Assembly (NCBI RefSeq): GCF_900188175.1
Contig: NZ_FZOQ01000005.1
Span: forward strand, 1 to 64,000
Direction of reading: 5' to 3'
Length of the DNA stretch: 64,000 nt
Source: Pontibacter ummariensis
GTDB taxonomy: Bacteria > Bacteroidota > Bacteroidia > Cytophagales > Hymenobacteraceae
Position numbers and translations under genes: made by a program. Of this stretch, positions 52,559-61,889 are shown piece after piece; within the stretch, counting starts at the first letter, position 1; the number at the start of each line of letters is the position of its first letter. The notes below the pieces were generated by a model. That model searched no databases, was not told the origin of the DNA, and worked only from the letters and a program-made list of their open reading frames with translations.

Positions 52559-52879
52559 ATGAGGTCTCTACTCTACATACTGGTCCTGCTTTTACTGACG
52601 CTTTCCCTGAAACCGTGCCTGGACAGGGCAAACGCGGCTCCGGGTGAAGCGCAGGCAGTGGCTATGGCTGATAGGCACCAGGACCATCAGGATGACAAAG
52701 CGGACGGGTGTTCCCCATTCTGCGCCTGTCACTGCTGCCATACGCATTTTCAGCCACAAAGCACGGATGCAGTCGAATACGCTGATTTGCAGGAGGTACC
52801 CATAGAGGTTGATCTGTACAAGAGTAGTTTTGTCTCCCCCCTTTCCTATTCCATCTGGCAACCGCCGAAGGTAGCCTAA
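52559..52879 (+). CDS. Small exported Cys/His-rich protein (DUF6660-like)
   Basis: 106 residues: signal peptide (LLYILVLLLLTLSLKPCL) and a His/Cys-rich centre (DRHQDHQDD, CSPFCACHCCHTHF). Proteins of this kind precede CzcA-type RND genes in many Bacteroidota and probably bind or sense the metal in the periplasm. The start ATG at 52559 lies only six bases past the -7 box, so the message would be leaderless or nearly so. A longer frame would start inside the promoter. Confidence 0.72.
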   Translation: MRSLLYILVLLLLTLSLKPCLDRANAAPGEAQAVAMADRHQDHQDDKADGCSPFCACHCCHTHFQPQSTDAVEYADLQEVPIEVDLYKSSFVSPLSYSIWQPPKVA

Positions 52880-53018
52880 CCCGTTTTCTTTCCTTTTCTG
52901 TGGACAGACCCGTACACAGCCGGCATCGGCGTGCAGGTGTCTTTCTGTCCCTACCCCACTCCATTCATAACAAGAACCGGACGAGAGCAGTTTAGAAGAA
53001 CTTTTTGTCTGTCGGAAA

Positions 53019-53213
53019 TTGAAGAAAAAAAAGAGGACAACAACCAGCAGTAAAAAGAAATCCAAAAGGAGAAAGCGGCAGTACCATTGGCGGGGACGGC
53101 AGTCCCAGTGGCAGAAGCGGTTAAAAATAGCCGCACTGATACTTGTCACCCTTCTGGGCATTTTAGCCGTCCTGGCCAGGGCGTACCATGTCTTCTCTGT
53201 TCACACAAAATAA
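53019..53213 (+). CDS. Possible small basic single-helix membrane protein
   Basis: 64 residues starting at TTG 53019: about 30 residues rich in Lys/Arg, then one hydrophobic helix (IAALILVTLLGILAVLARAYHVF). It ends seven bases before the RND gene. The layout is plausible for a small accessory membrane protein, but the rare start and low-complexity basic part also fit chance. I know no family. Confidence 0.35.
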   Translation: MKKKKRTTTSSKKKSKRRKRQYHWRGRQSQWQKRLKIAALILVTLLGILAVLARAYHVFSVHTK

Positions 53214-53219
53214 CCCAAC

Positions 53220-56200
53220 ATGATAAATAGTATCATCGCTTTTTCTATCAAGAACAAGCTCATTATCGGCCTGATGATCGTCGCCTGGATCGGTGCGGGC
53301 GTCTGGGCCATGTCTACGGTGAATCTGGGCTCGGTGCCCGACATCACCAACAACCAGGTACAGGTCATCACCGTCTCGGAGAACCTTTCCACAGAGGACA
53401 TCGAGCAGTTTGTCACCTATCCTGTTGAGCTGGCGATGGCCAATTTGCCGGGGGTGGAGGAAATCCGCTCCGTGTCCCGTTTTGGCCTGTCTGTCGTGAC
53501 CATTGTATTTGAAGAGGACATGGGTACGTACCTGCCCCGGCAATTGGTGCAGGAAAAGCTCAGTGAGGTGAGCGAGGAGATCCCAGAGCAGTTCGGCACG
53601 CCCTCTATGGGGCCCATCAGTACGGGGCTTGGAGAGATATACCAATATACACTTAAGCCCCAGCCGGGATATGACACCGTCTACACTCCCTCAGAGCTAC
53701 GCACCATCCAGGACTGGATCGTGGCACGGCAGATGGCGCTGGTGCCCGGCGTGGTGGAGGTAAACGCGTTCGGCGGGAACATCAAGCAATACGAGGTGGC
53801 CCTGGATCCCGGCAGACTCAACTCCATGAACGTTTCCATTTCAGAGGTGTTCGAGGCCCTGGAGAAGAACAACGTCAACACCGGGGGCGCCTACATAGAA
53901 CGCAACAGCATGGCTAACTTCATCCGGGGGGAAGGCCTGGTGCGCTCACTGGATGACATCCGTAACATCGTCATCCGAAATGATAACGGCACGCCCATTC
54001 TAATAAGGGATGTGGCGGATGCCGTGCAGTTCGGCAGCCAGGTGCGCTATGGCGCCTTTACACAGGACGGCCAGGAGGCGGTGGGCGGCATGGTGCTCAT
54101 GCTCCGGGGAGAAAGCCCGGACAAAGTCATCAATGCTGTGAAAGAGCGCATGGCAGAAGTACAAAAGTCGCTGCCGGAAGGGTTGGTGATCGAGCCCTTT
54201 ATCGACCAGAGTAACTTGATTGCGCGCACGACCAGCACTGTTACTACAAACCTGACCGAGGGGGCGCTGATTGTGGTGTTCGTGCTCGTGCTCCTGCTGG
54301 GCAGTTTGCGGGGCGGGCTTATCACTGCCTCCGTTATCCCACTGGCCCTGCTGTTTGCCTTCATCCTGATGCGCGTTTTCAACGTGTCGGCCAACCTGAT
54401 GAGCCTGGGAGCCATCGACTTCGGCATCATCGTGGACGGGGCTGTGATCATTGTGGAGGGAACGGTTCACATGATTGAGAAGAAGATAAGACAAGGGAAT
54501 GCCCCCTTGGGACAGGAGCAGATGGATGAAATCGCCTATGAGTCCGGAAGCAACATGATGAACTCCGCCTTCTTTGGTCAGATCATCATTTTGATTGTTT
54601 TTGCCCCGATCCTCTTTCTGACGGGCGTGGAGGGGAAGATGTTCCAACCCATGGCCTTCACATTCGGCTTTGCGGTACTCGGTGCCATTATCCTGTGCCT
54701 GACCTACGTGCCGATGGTGGCCGCGCTGTTCCTAAAGCCGACCCGCAACAAGAAGAGTCTACTGAGCCGGTTTGAGCGCGGAGTAGAGCATATCAGCAAC
54801 AGGCTGATGGGCGGAATAAACAGCGGTTACCTTCCCCTTTTGCGCAAATCTCTGAATCACAAACCTATGGTAGTCATTACGGCGCTGCTGCTGCTGGCAG
54901 GAGCCGGTTACACCTTCTCCCGCATGGGCGGGGAGTTCATCCCAAGCCTGGACGAGGGCGACATCGCCATGCAGGCGCTGCTTCGCCCAGGGTCTTCTCT
55001 GTCCGAGAGCATCGAGCAATCCAAGAAGATGGAGAAGATCGTCTTGGAGAATTTCCCGGAGGTCAAAACCATGGTAGCCCGCATCGGGGTGTCGGCCATT
55101 CCGACCGACCCGATGCCGATGGACATAGCCGACACGTACATCATCCTGGAAAAGGACATGGGTAAATGGGAAAGCGCGGACTCGAAGGAAGAGCTCATAG
55201 AAAAGATAAAGGAGAAGCTCTCGGTGCTGCCGGGCATCAACTATGTGTTCAGCCAGCCTGTGGAGCTCCGGTTCAACGAGCTCATCAGCGGTGTGCGGGA
55301 GGACGTGGCGGTGAAGCTCTACGGGGAGGACCTGAACATACTCGCTGCCAAGGCCCAGCAGATGGCCCAGATCATCCAGTCTGTGCCGGGGGCGGGCGAC
55401 GTGAACCTGGAGGCAGTCACCGGGCTTCCGCAGATGACGGTGCGCTTTGACCGCGGCAAGATAGCCCAGTACGGTCTGGATATTGAAAAGCTCAACAACT
55501 ACATCAGCTCCGCTTTTGCCGGGGGTGAGGCCGGGGTTGTCTTTGAAGGGGAAAAGCGCTTTGATATCGTTGTCCGCCTCTCTGAGAAGAACCGGCGCAG
55601 CATCGAGGACCTCAGGAACCTGTACATCGATCTACCCAACGGCGAGCAGGTGCCCCTGCAGCAGGTAGCCGACATCAGCTATCAGCCAGGGCCTATGCAA
55701 ATCTCACGCGACAACACCTTCCGCAGGGTGAACGTGGGGGTGAACGTGCGTGGCCGGGACGTGGAGAGCATGGTGAACGATATCCAGGAGAGGCTGGATG
55801 CGCAGCTAGACCTGCCGCCCGGCTACTACGTGACCTACGGGGGGTCCTTTGAAAACCTGCAGCGGGCAAAGGCGCGCCTGCAGGTGGTGGTGCCCATCGC
55901 ACTGGCGCTGATCTTCGTGCTGCTGTACTTTGCGCTGAAGTCGCTTTCCCAGGCGTTCATGATCTACATGGCCGTGCCGCTGGCAGCCATTGGCGGCGTC
56001 TTTGCGCTGGCCTTAAGGGGGATGCCCTTCAGTATCTCCGCCGGTGTCGGCTTTATCGTGCTCTTCGGGGTTGCCGTGCTGAACGGCCTGGTGCTGGTCA
56101 GCCGGTTCAACAGCCTGAAGGAGGAGGGCGTCACGGACCTAAGGCAGCGTATCTTCATCGGCACAGAGGAGCGGCTGCGCCCCATCCTACTCACGGCCAC

Positions 56201-57641
56201 TGCGGCTATCATGGGCTTTATCCCCATGGCCCTGTCTGCCTCTGCCGGCGCTGAGGTGCAACGGCCATTGGCAACCGTGGTCATCGGCGGGCTGATCACC
56301 GCCACCTTCCTGACCCTGGTGGTGATGCCGATTCTGTATTACTTCGTTGAGGCGAGAAGCGGTAAAAGCGGAGGCAAAGCAGCAACGGCTGTGGCGCCTT
56401 CCTTCCTGCTGCCTTTCCTGCTGGGTGCAGGGCTTCTTTTTTCCCCTGGCGCTGCTAGGGCACAGGAGGTAACAGCGCTTCCTGCTAATCTCCCCGCCCT
56501 ATCCGTTGAGGAGGCTGTACAGCGGGCTGTAACCAATTATCCTTCCATCACAGCGGCCCAGTTGGATATAGAGAGCCAGCAGGCACTGAAAAAAACCGCC
56601 TGGAACCTGGGCAGCACGCAGGTCTTCACAGGAAAGGAAGAGTACGGCCAAGGCAATGAGGATGCCGTTGACAACCGTATCGGTATTCAGCAGCAGAACA
56701 TAGAGGTGTTTGGCGTCGCACCCAAGCTCAGACTGCAGCAAGAGCAGGTGGGGCTTGCCCAGTCGGTGCTGAAGCTTACTGCCCTGGAGGTGGCGCGCGA
56801 GGTACGCATAGACTGGAGTGACGCGTACGCAGCGAGAAGGCGGTATGTGCTCTATGAGCAGCTGGACTCTGTTTTGGCGGAATTCACCAGAGCCGCAGAG
56901 GTAAGGTACGAGACGGAGGCCATCTCTTACCTGGAGTACCTGGCGGCGACAAACCAGTCCAGGAAGGTTGCTGTTGAGAAGGAACAGGCGTTCCGGGATT
57001 ACCGGGTGGCCCTGCGCCAGCTCAACCAGTGGCTGGGGAGCGACACGTTCTACACTGTGGCTACCCCGGAACCGGAGCAGCTGACGGCCGCATTGCCCGC
57101 GCTGACCGATTCCCTAACCCAGCACCCCTTGCTGGAGTACTCCCGGCAGCAGGTCGAGGTGGCGCAGGCCCGCGAACGCGTGGCCAAAGCGGCATACCTG
57201 CCAAGCCTGAGCGGCCAGTACGCGTCCCAGGAAATAGGGGGCCAGCCAGGGTTCTACAGCTACCAGGTAGGGGTGAATTTCCCTTTGCTCCCTTTCCAGG
57301 AGCGAGGCCGGGCACAGTCGGCCAGGATAGAGCGGGAGATCGCAGGGCAGAACCTGCGGCGCGCGCAACTGGAACTGCAGGCGGAGTACGGCGCGCTGGT
57401 GGAAACCTACCACAAATGGCTCAACTCCTGGCAGTACTACCAGCAGGAGGCCCTTCCGCTGGCCGTGCAGCAGCGAAACGGGGCGATAATCGCCTACCGG
57501 GAAGGCGCAGTAGACTACATCGGGTTCCTGCAGATTATACGGGACGCCATACAGGTGGAGCTTGACGCGCAGGAGGCACTTGACAACTACCTGGATACCA
57601 AGGCCCGCCTGATTTACTTTCTTCAAAAAACGAACCAATAA
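53220..57641 (+). CDS. czcA: CzcA/CusA-family heavy-metal RND pump fused to a TolC-like domain
   Basis: 1473 residues. Residues about 1-1045 form a complete HME-RND transporter: VTYPVELAMANLPGVEEIRSVS near the start, and the proton-relay helix 4 SLGAIDFGIIVDGAVIIVEG, whose Asp/Asp/Glu pattern is that of Zn/Co/Cd (HME1) pumps. GGEFIPSLDEGDIAMQ and GVAVLNGLVLVSRFN follow. Then comes a signal-like hydrophobic segment (FLLPFLLGAGLLFSPGAARAQ, about 1060-1085) and an outer-membrane-efflux (TolC/CzcC-like) domain of about 390 residues, beginning LSVEEAVQRAVTNYPSI. The fusion is known in Bacteroidota, and the inner signal-like stretch suggests it arose by joining two genes. The adaptor gene follows after one base. 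Confidence 0.92.
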   Translation: MINSIIAFSIKNKLIIGLMIVAWIGAGVWAMSTVNLGSVPDITNNQVQVITVSENLSTEDIEQFVTYPVELAMANLPGVEEIRSVSRFGLSVVTIVFEEDMGTYLPRQLVQEKLSEVSEEIPEQFGTPSMGPISTGLGEIYQYTLKPQPGYDTVYTPSELRTIQDWIVARQMALVPGVVEVNAFGGNIKQYEVALDPGRLNSMNVSISEVFEALEKNNVNTGGAYIERNSMANFIRGEGLVRSLDDIRNIVIRNDNGTPILIRDVADAVQFGSQVRYGAFTQDGQEAVGGMVLMLRGESPDKVINAVKERMAEVQKSLPEGLVIEPFIDQSNLIARTTSTVTTNLTEGALIVVFVLVLLLGSLRGGLITASVIPLALLFAFILMRVFNVSANLMSLGAIDFGIIVDGAVIIVEGTVHMIEKKIRQGNAPLGQEQMDEIAYESGSNMMNSAFFGQIIILIVFAPILFLTGVEGKMFQPMAFTFGFAVLGAIILCLTYVPMVAALFLKPTRNKKSLLSRFERGVEHISNRLMGGINSGYLPLLRKSLNHKPMVVITALLLLAGAGYTFSRMGGEFIPSLDEGDIAMQALLRPGSSLSESIEQSKKMEKIVLENFPEVKTMVARIGVSAIPTDPMPMDIADTYIILEKDMGKWESADSKEELIEKIKEKLSVLPGINYVFSQPVELRFNELISGVREDVAVKLYGEDLNILAAKAQQMAQIIQSVPGAGDVNLEAVTGLPQMTVRFDRGKIAQYGLDIEKLNNYISSAFAGGEAGVVFEGEKRFDIVVRLSEKNRRSIEDLRNLYIDLPNGEQVPLQQVADISYQPGPMQISRDNTFRRVNVGVNVRGRDVESMVNDIQERLDAQLDLPPGYYVTYGGSFENLQRAKARLQVVVPIALALIFVLLYFALKSLSQAFMIYMAVPLAAIGGVFALALRGMPFSISAGVGFIVLFGVAVLNGLVLVSRFNSLKEEGVTDLRQRIFIGTEERLRPILLTATAAIMGFIPMALSASAGAEVQRPLATVVIGGLITATFLTLVVMPILYYFVEARSGKSGGKAATAVAPSFLLPFLLGAGLLFSPGAARAQEVTALPANLPALSVEEAVQRAVTNYPSITAAQLDIESQQALKKTAWNLGSTQVFTGKEEYGQGNEDAVDNRIGIQQQNIEVFGVAPKLRLQQEQVGLAQSVLKLTALEVAREVRIDWSDAYAARRRYVLYEQLDSVLAEFTRAAEVRYETEAISYLEYLAATNQSRKVAVEKEQAFRDYRVALRQLNQWLGSDTFYTVATPEPEQLTAALPALTDSLTQHPLLEYSRQQVEVAQARERVAKAAYLPSLSGQYASQEIGGQPGFYSYQVGVNFPLLPFQERGRAQSARIEREIAGQNLRRAQLELQAEYGALVETYHKWLNSWQYYQQEALPLAVQQRNGAIIAYREGAVDYIGFLQIIRDAIQVELDAQEALDNYLDTKARLIYFLQKTNQ

Positions 57642-57642
57642 G

Positions 57643-58911
57643 ATGACAAAGACGATGCAAATCATACCAAAAGTAACCTTTCTTACAGGTGTGCTGGCCC
57701 TGGGGCTTGGCGCATGCAGTACCCCTGATGAACCCGCCCAAGAGCAGGAAATAGCAGCCGCGGAAACTGGAGACCACGTGGAGGAAGGTACCGTGCGTTT
57801 GTCTCCCGCGCAACTGGAGGCGATCGGCCTTAAGCTGGGGCCGCTGCAAAGCAGGAACCTGTCCGCCACCACGAAAGTGACGGGCGAGCTGGAGGTGCCG
57901 CCGCAGAGCGAGGCTAACGTCAGCGCCACTGTCGGCGGCAACATACAGGAAATAAAAGTTATAGAGGGCGATAAAGTAAAAAAGGGGCAGACACTCGCCT
58001 TGTTGACGCACCCTGATCTTGTGCAGATGCAGGTGGACCTGCAGGAGGCGGCCAGCCGGCTGCAGTACCTGGAGCAGGAGTACCAGCGGCAGCAAAGGCT
58101 GTATGAGCAGAAGGTAGGATCGGGCAGGGACCTGCAGGAGGCCACGGCCAACTACAATACCAGCAAGTCACAGGTGGAGGGCCTCAAATCCAGGCTCCGC
58201 ATCCTGGGGCTTAACCCAAACAGCATACTTGCCGGCAGGATATTCCAGTCAGTTCCAGTCATTTCACCCATCAGCGGAGCGGTGCAGAAGGTAACCGTGA
58301 ACACAGGCCAGTACGTGTCGCCCCAGGAGCAGATGTTCATTATAGTGGACCAGTCTCAGCTCCACGCCGACCTGATGGTGTTTGAGAACGATATTGCGAA
58401 AGTAAAAGTAGGGCAGAAAGTCTACTTCACTGTTGCCAACTCAGCAGACAGGGAGTACACGGCCACGGTATACAACGTAAGCCCCGCATTCGAGAAAGAC
58501 GTCAAGGCGGTGCACCTGCACGCGGACATAGAAGGCGGCACGGAAAACCTCATCCCCGGCACGTATATCGAGGGAAGGATAGCGGTGGACAGCACCACGG
58601 CCCTCGCGCTTCCAGAGGAGGCCGTGGTACAGGAGGGAAACCAGGCTTTTATTTTTGTCAAGACAAGCGAGGTGGATGCCGAAGCGCATGCCGAGGGAGC
58701 CGCCACTACTGCGGGAGCTCCCGGCTCCACAAGCGGGGCAGCAAGGACCTGGGTGTTCAAACAAGTCCCTGTGCAAACAGGGGCCAGTGACAGTGGATGG
58801 GTTGAGGTAAAGCTGCTGGAACCTATTCCTGAGGGTTCCCAAATAGCCTACAATGGTGCTTACAACCTCATTTCAGAAATGAACAAAGGGGATACAGAAC
58901 ATGGCCATTAA
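57643..58911 (+). CDS. czcB: RND periplasmic adaptor (CzcB/CusB-type) lipoprotein
   Basis: A 422-residue membrane-fusion protein: lipobox LGLGAC, barrel-sandwich segments ANVSATVGGNIQEIKVIEGDKVKKGQTLALLTHPDL, a helical hairpin (LQEAASRLQYLEQEYQRQQRLYEQKVGS), and beta-barrel region ISPISGAVQKVTVNTGQYVSPQEQMFIIVD. It ends with a C-terminal membrane-proximal domain. A His-tipped tail (DTEHGH) may touch metal. It connects the CzcA pump and its fused outer-membrane part and ends at a strong terminator. Confidence 0.93.
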   Translation: MTKTMQIIPKVTFLTGVLALGLGACSTPDEPAQEQEIAAAETGDHVEEGTVRLSPAQLEAIGLKLGPLQSRNLSATTKVTGELEVPPQSEANVSATVGGNIQEIKVIEGDKVKKGQTLALLTHPDLVQMQVDLQEAASRLQYLEQEYQRQQRLYEQKVGSGRDLQEATANYNTSKSQVEGLKSRLRILGLNPNSILAGRIFQSVPVISPISGAVQKVTVNTGQYVSPQEQMFIIVDQSQLHADLMVFENDIAKVKVGQKVYFTVANSADREYTATVYNVSPAFEKDVKAVHLHADIEGGTENLIPGTYIEGRIAVDSTTALALPEEAVVQEGNQAFIFVKTSEVDAEAHAEGAATTAGAPGSTSGAARTWVFKQVPVQTGASDSGWVEVKLLEPIPEGSQIAYNGAYNLISEMNKGDTEHGH

Positions 58912-58921
58912 AGGTTTCTGT

Positions 58922-58958
58922 AGAGTAGCCACAGCAGGGGTGGCTACTCTTTTTTTTG
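58922..58958 (+). terminator. Terminator of the RND operon
   Basis: AGAGTAGCCAC (58922-58932) pairs with GTGGCTACTCT (58940-58950), running into eight to ten T residues. Confidence 0.92.
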
Positions 58959-58992
58959 CTCAGATAAATGTTGAAGTAATCAGCAGGAAATT

Positions 58993-59445
58993 ATGCATGA
59001 CAAAGAACTTGAGTCGCAACTCAACGAAAGAAACATCAAACCCACCGCCATGCGCCTGCTGGTGCTGGACTTCCTTTTAAATCAACAGACAGCAGTCAGC
59101 CTCAATGAACTGGAGGCATCCTTTCACCGCGCAGACAGGATCACGCTGTACCGCACCCTGAAGACCTTTGAGGAAAAGGGCTTGGTGCATGGCATAGAGG
59201 ATGGAACCGGCTCTGTGAAATACGCGCTGTGCGACGATACGTGCCAGCCTCAGGAGCACCAGGACCTACACGTGCACTTCCACTGCAGGCAGTGTGCTGA
59301 GACGTACTGCCTGCCGAAGTCGCGCGTACCGGAAATCCCCTTGCCCGGCAGTTTCCTGCCAGAGGAGGTGAACCTGGTGGTGAAGGGAGTCTGCGGAAGC
59401 TGTGCCGAAAAGAATGCAATGCGATTGCAGGCGGGCGGGCAGTAG
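58993..59445 (+). CDS. Fur-family metalloregulator
   Basis: 150 residues: N-terminal winged helix (IKPTAMRLLVLDFLLNQQTAVSLNELEASFHRADRITLYRTLKTFEEKGLVHGIEDGTG) and C-terminal dimerisation domain with the H-V-H-F-H-CRQC site and a second CGSC pair (CxxC knuckles forming the structural zinc site). It is the obvious reader of the TGCAAT-N3-ATTGCA boxes in front of the RND operon and of the DUF3703/P-ATPase operon. The second box lies inside its own 3' end. The pumps it controls suggest Zn(II)/Cd(II) sensing. Confidence 0.9.
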   Translation: MHDKELESQLNERNIKPTAMRLLVLDFLLNQQTAVSLNELEASFHRADRITLYRTLKTFEEKGLVHGIEDGTGSVKYALCDDTCQPQEHQDLHVHFHCRQCAETYCLPKSRVPEIPLPGSFLPEEVNLVVKGVCGSCAEKNAMRLQAGGQ

Positions 59446-59450
59446 CTTTG
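59415..59450 (+). promoter_or_regulatory. Fur-family box and promoter of the DUF3703/P-ATPase operon
   Basis: TGCAATGCGATTGCA (59415-59429), a 6-3-6 dyad, lies in the last codons of the regulator gene. TAGCTTTG (59443-59450), a perfect TAnnTTTG box, overlaps its stop codon. Confidence 0.75.
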
Positions 59451-59478
59451 TCCTGTAGACAAAAAACAAAAGAACAGC

Positions 59479-59844
59479 ATGAAGCCAAACTGGAACATGC
59501 CCTCTCCGCTCCGGCCCTTTTACCAGAAGGAGCTGTCCGCCTACCGCACCGCTCTTGGAGGAGGCCTCCTGCAGGAGGCGTGGAGGCATCTGGAGCGCGC
59601 TCACATCCTGGGGCAGCCGTACCCGGTCGAACACACTTCCGTGCATTGGGAGATGCTTCAGCTTGGATTTAGGACCAGGAACCTAAGAGAAATCATAGGT
59701 CAGCTCCCCCGTCTCCTGGTCGGGGGGATAAAGTCCTGGGCCGGGATGATTCCGGTTGGCAATACGGGTGGGGCCAACGTGCCCCCGCTCCGGCCTATGC
59801 CGATTCCGGATGACCTACAGCAGATAATGCGATCTACCCAATAA
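59479..59844 (+). CDS. DUF3703 domain protein
   Basis: 121 residues of the DUF3703 family: LRPFYQKELSAYRTALGGGLLQEAWRHLERAHILGQPYPVEHTSVHWEMLQLGFRTRNLREIIGQLPRLLVGGIKSW. The HxxHW-rich centre could bind metal. The family is frequently next to metal-efflux genes but its function is unknown. It begins just after a Fur-type promoter and is followed after 17 bp by the P-type ATPase, so the two form one operon. Confidence 0.87.
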   Translation: MKPNWNMPSPLRPFYQKELSAYRTALGGGLLQEAWRHLERAHILGQPYPVEHTSVHWEMLQLGFRTRNLREIIGQLPRLLVGGIKSWAGMIPVGNTGGANVPPLRPMPIPDDLQQIMRSTQ

Positions 59845-59861
59845 CCAAAACATGGAAAACG

Positions 59862-61889
59862 ATGACAAGCAACAAGGATAACACCAAGAACATAGAAGAT
59901 GATTTCAAGCCGCTGGAGATTACCTCTCCGAGAACAGCGGAGGCACCGGGGCCGAACGTGGGTGCAGCGTGCTGCGGTGACGACGGCAAAACAAAGCGGG
60001 CAGGCGCCGTGGAGCATGAGCATGCCGAGGAGGAGGCTAAGTCTTCCTACATCCCTACCATCATCAGTCTCGTGCTGCTGCTGGGGGGCATTCTGCTTGA
60101 TTACCTGGACACGCCCTGGTTTTCCGGTTACACAAGACTCGTTGTGTTCGGCATCGCCTATGTGCTGGTGGGCTGGCGTGTGGTGTGGCACGCCATTAAA
60201 AGCCTGAGGAGCAGCTTCTTCAATGAGTTCTTCCTGATGAGCATGGCTACGCTGGGCGCCTTCTACATCGGCGAGTATGCCGAGGGCGTGGCGGTAATGC
60301 TGTTCTACGTGATTGGGGAGCATTTTCAGGAGGCGGCGGTGCTGCGCTCCAGGCGCTCCATCAAAGCGCTCATCGATAACAGGCCCGACGAGGTGGGGCT
60401 GGTAACGGAAACGGGCATTGTCACCGTGAAAGCGAAAGAGGTGCAGGTAGGTGCTGTGGTGCAGGTGAAGGCCGGTGAGAAAGTGGCGTTGGACGGGGAG
60501 CTGCTCACGGACAGCTCTTCCTTCAACACGGCCGCCCTGACAGGCGAGTCCAAACCTGACACGAAGAAGAAAGGGGAAACGGTACTGGCCGGCATGATTA
60601 ACCTGGACCGTGTGATTGAGCTGCGGGTGACGTCTGCCTATGAAAACAGCGCCCTTTCCAAAATACTGCAGCTGGTGGAGGAGGCTGGCAGCCGTAAGGC
60701 CAAGACTCAGCAGTTCATCACCCGGTTTGCTAAAGTGTACACGCCCATCGTGTTCTTCCTCGCCGTTGGCCTCACCTTCATTCCATACTTTTTTGTGGAG
60801 GCCTATGACTTCCATGTATGGCTCTACCGGGCACTCATATTCCTGGTGATCTCCTGCCCCTGCGCACTGGTGATCTCCATCCCGCTCGGCTACTTCGGTG
60901 GCATTGGGGCAGCCTCACGCAACGGGTTGCTGTTCAAAGGGTCCAACTTCCTGGACCTGATGACGCAGGTGGACACGGTCGTGATGGACAAGACGGGCAC
61001 GCTGACCGAGGGTGTGTTTCAGGTGCAGCGGGTAGAGACGCTGCCGCCGGGCAAGGGCTGGTTCCTCTCCGCCGTGGCCGCCCTGGAAAACAAGTCCACG
61101 CACCCCATCGCCCAGGCCGTGGTCTCAGAAGCAGGGCCAGCGCACCGGCAGCACGTGGTCAGCGAGGTGGAGGAAATCTCCGGCCACGGGTTAAAGGGGA
61201 CCGTCGACGGCAGGCAGCTGCTGGTTGGCAACGGCCGGCTGCTGGACAAATTCGATGTGCCGTATGACCCGAGCTTGAAGGAAATTGTGGAAACCATCGT
61301 GATTGTGGCTGTGGATGGGGCTTATGCGGGCTACATCACCATTGCCGATAAGACGAAGGAGGATGCGCCCCTTGCTGTCAGGAGAATGCGGGAGCTGGGC
61401 GTGAAAAGGCTGGTGATGCTCTCCGGGGACAAAGACTCGATTGTGCAGAAAGTGGCCCGTGAGCTGAATCTGGACGAGGCGCACGGGGGGCTGCTCCCGC
61501 AGGACAAGGTGTCGCAGGTGGAGAAGCTGAAGGCCGAGGGCAGCACGGTCGCCTTCGTGGGCGACGGCATCAACGATGCGCCTGTCATCACGCTGGCTGA
61601 CGTGGGCATGGCCATGGGCGGGCTGGGCTCTGACGCAGCCATCGAGACGGCGGATGTGGTGATCCAGACGGACAACCCCGCCAGAATCGCCACGGCCATC
61701 AACATCGGGAAAAAGACAAAGCAGGTCGTGTGGCAGAACATCGCCCTGGCTTTCGGGGTGAAGGCCATTGTGCTGATTTTGGGAGCCGGCGGCCTGGCTA
61801 CCATGTGGGAGGCCGTGTTTGCCGATGTGGGCGTTGCCTTCTTGGCTATCCTGAATGCAGTGCGAATACAACGAATGGGCTTTGACTGA
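59862..61889 (+). CDS. zntA: Zn/Cd/Pb-exporting P-type ATPase (P1B-2, ZntA-like)
   Basis: A 675-residue P1B ATPase. The N-terminal HMA domain is replaced by a short CCGD ... HEHAEEE segment. The CPC motif (ISCPCALVIS) is near residue 331, phosphorylation site DKTGT near 375, HP motif in NKSTHPIAQ, and GDGINDAP near 566. The last helices show the P1B-2 signature: a Lys in ALAFGVKAIVLI and Asp-x-Gly in FADVGVAFLAI. It pumps Zn(II), Cd(II) or Pb(II) to the periplasm, where the RND system could take over. Same operon as DUF3703 and controlled by the Fur-type box at 59415. Confidence 0.94.
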   Translation: MTSNKDNTKNIEDDFKPLEITSPRTAEAPGPNVGAACCGDDGKTKRAGAVEHEHAEEEAKSSYIPTIISLVLLLGGILLDYLDTPWFSGYTRLVVFGIAYVLVGWRVVWHAIKSLRSSFFNEFFLMSMATLGAFYIGEYAEGVAVMLFYVIGEHFQEAAVLRSRRSIKALIDNRPDEVGLVTETGIVTVKAKEVQVGAVVQVKAGEKVALDGELLTDSSSFNTAALTGESKPDTKKKGETVLAGMINLDRVIELRVTSAYENSALSKILQLVEEAGSRKAKTQQFITRFAKVYTPIVFFLAVGLTFIPYFFVEAYDFHVWLYRALIFLVISCPCALVISIPLGYFGGIGAASRNGLLFKGSNFLDLMTQVDTVVMDKTGTLTEGVFQVQRVETLPPGKGWFLSAVAALENKSTHPIAQAVVSEAGPAHRQHVVSEVEEISGHGLKGTVDGRQLLVGNGRLLDKFDVPYDPSLKEIVETIVIVAVDGAYAGYITIADKTKEDAPLAVRRMRELGVKRLVMLSGDKDSIVQKVARELNLDEAHGGLLPQDKVSQVEKLKAEGSTVAFVGDGINDAPVITLADVGMAMGGLGSDAAIETADVVIQTDNPARIATAINIGKKTKQVVWQNIALAFGVKAIVLILGAGGLATMWEAVFADVGVAFLAILNAVRIQRMGFD

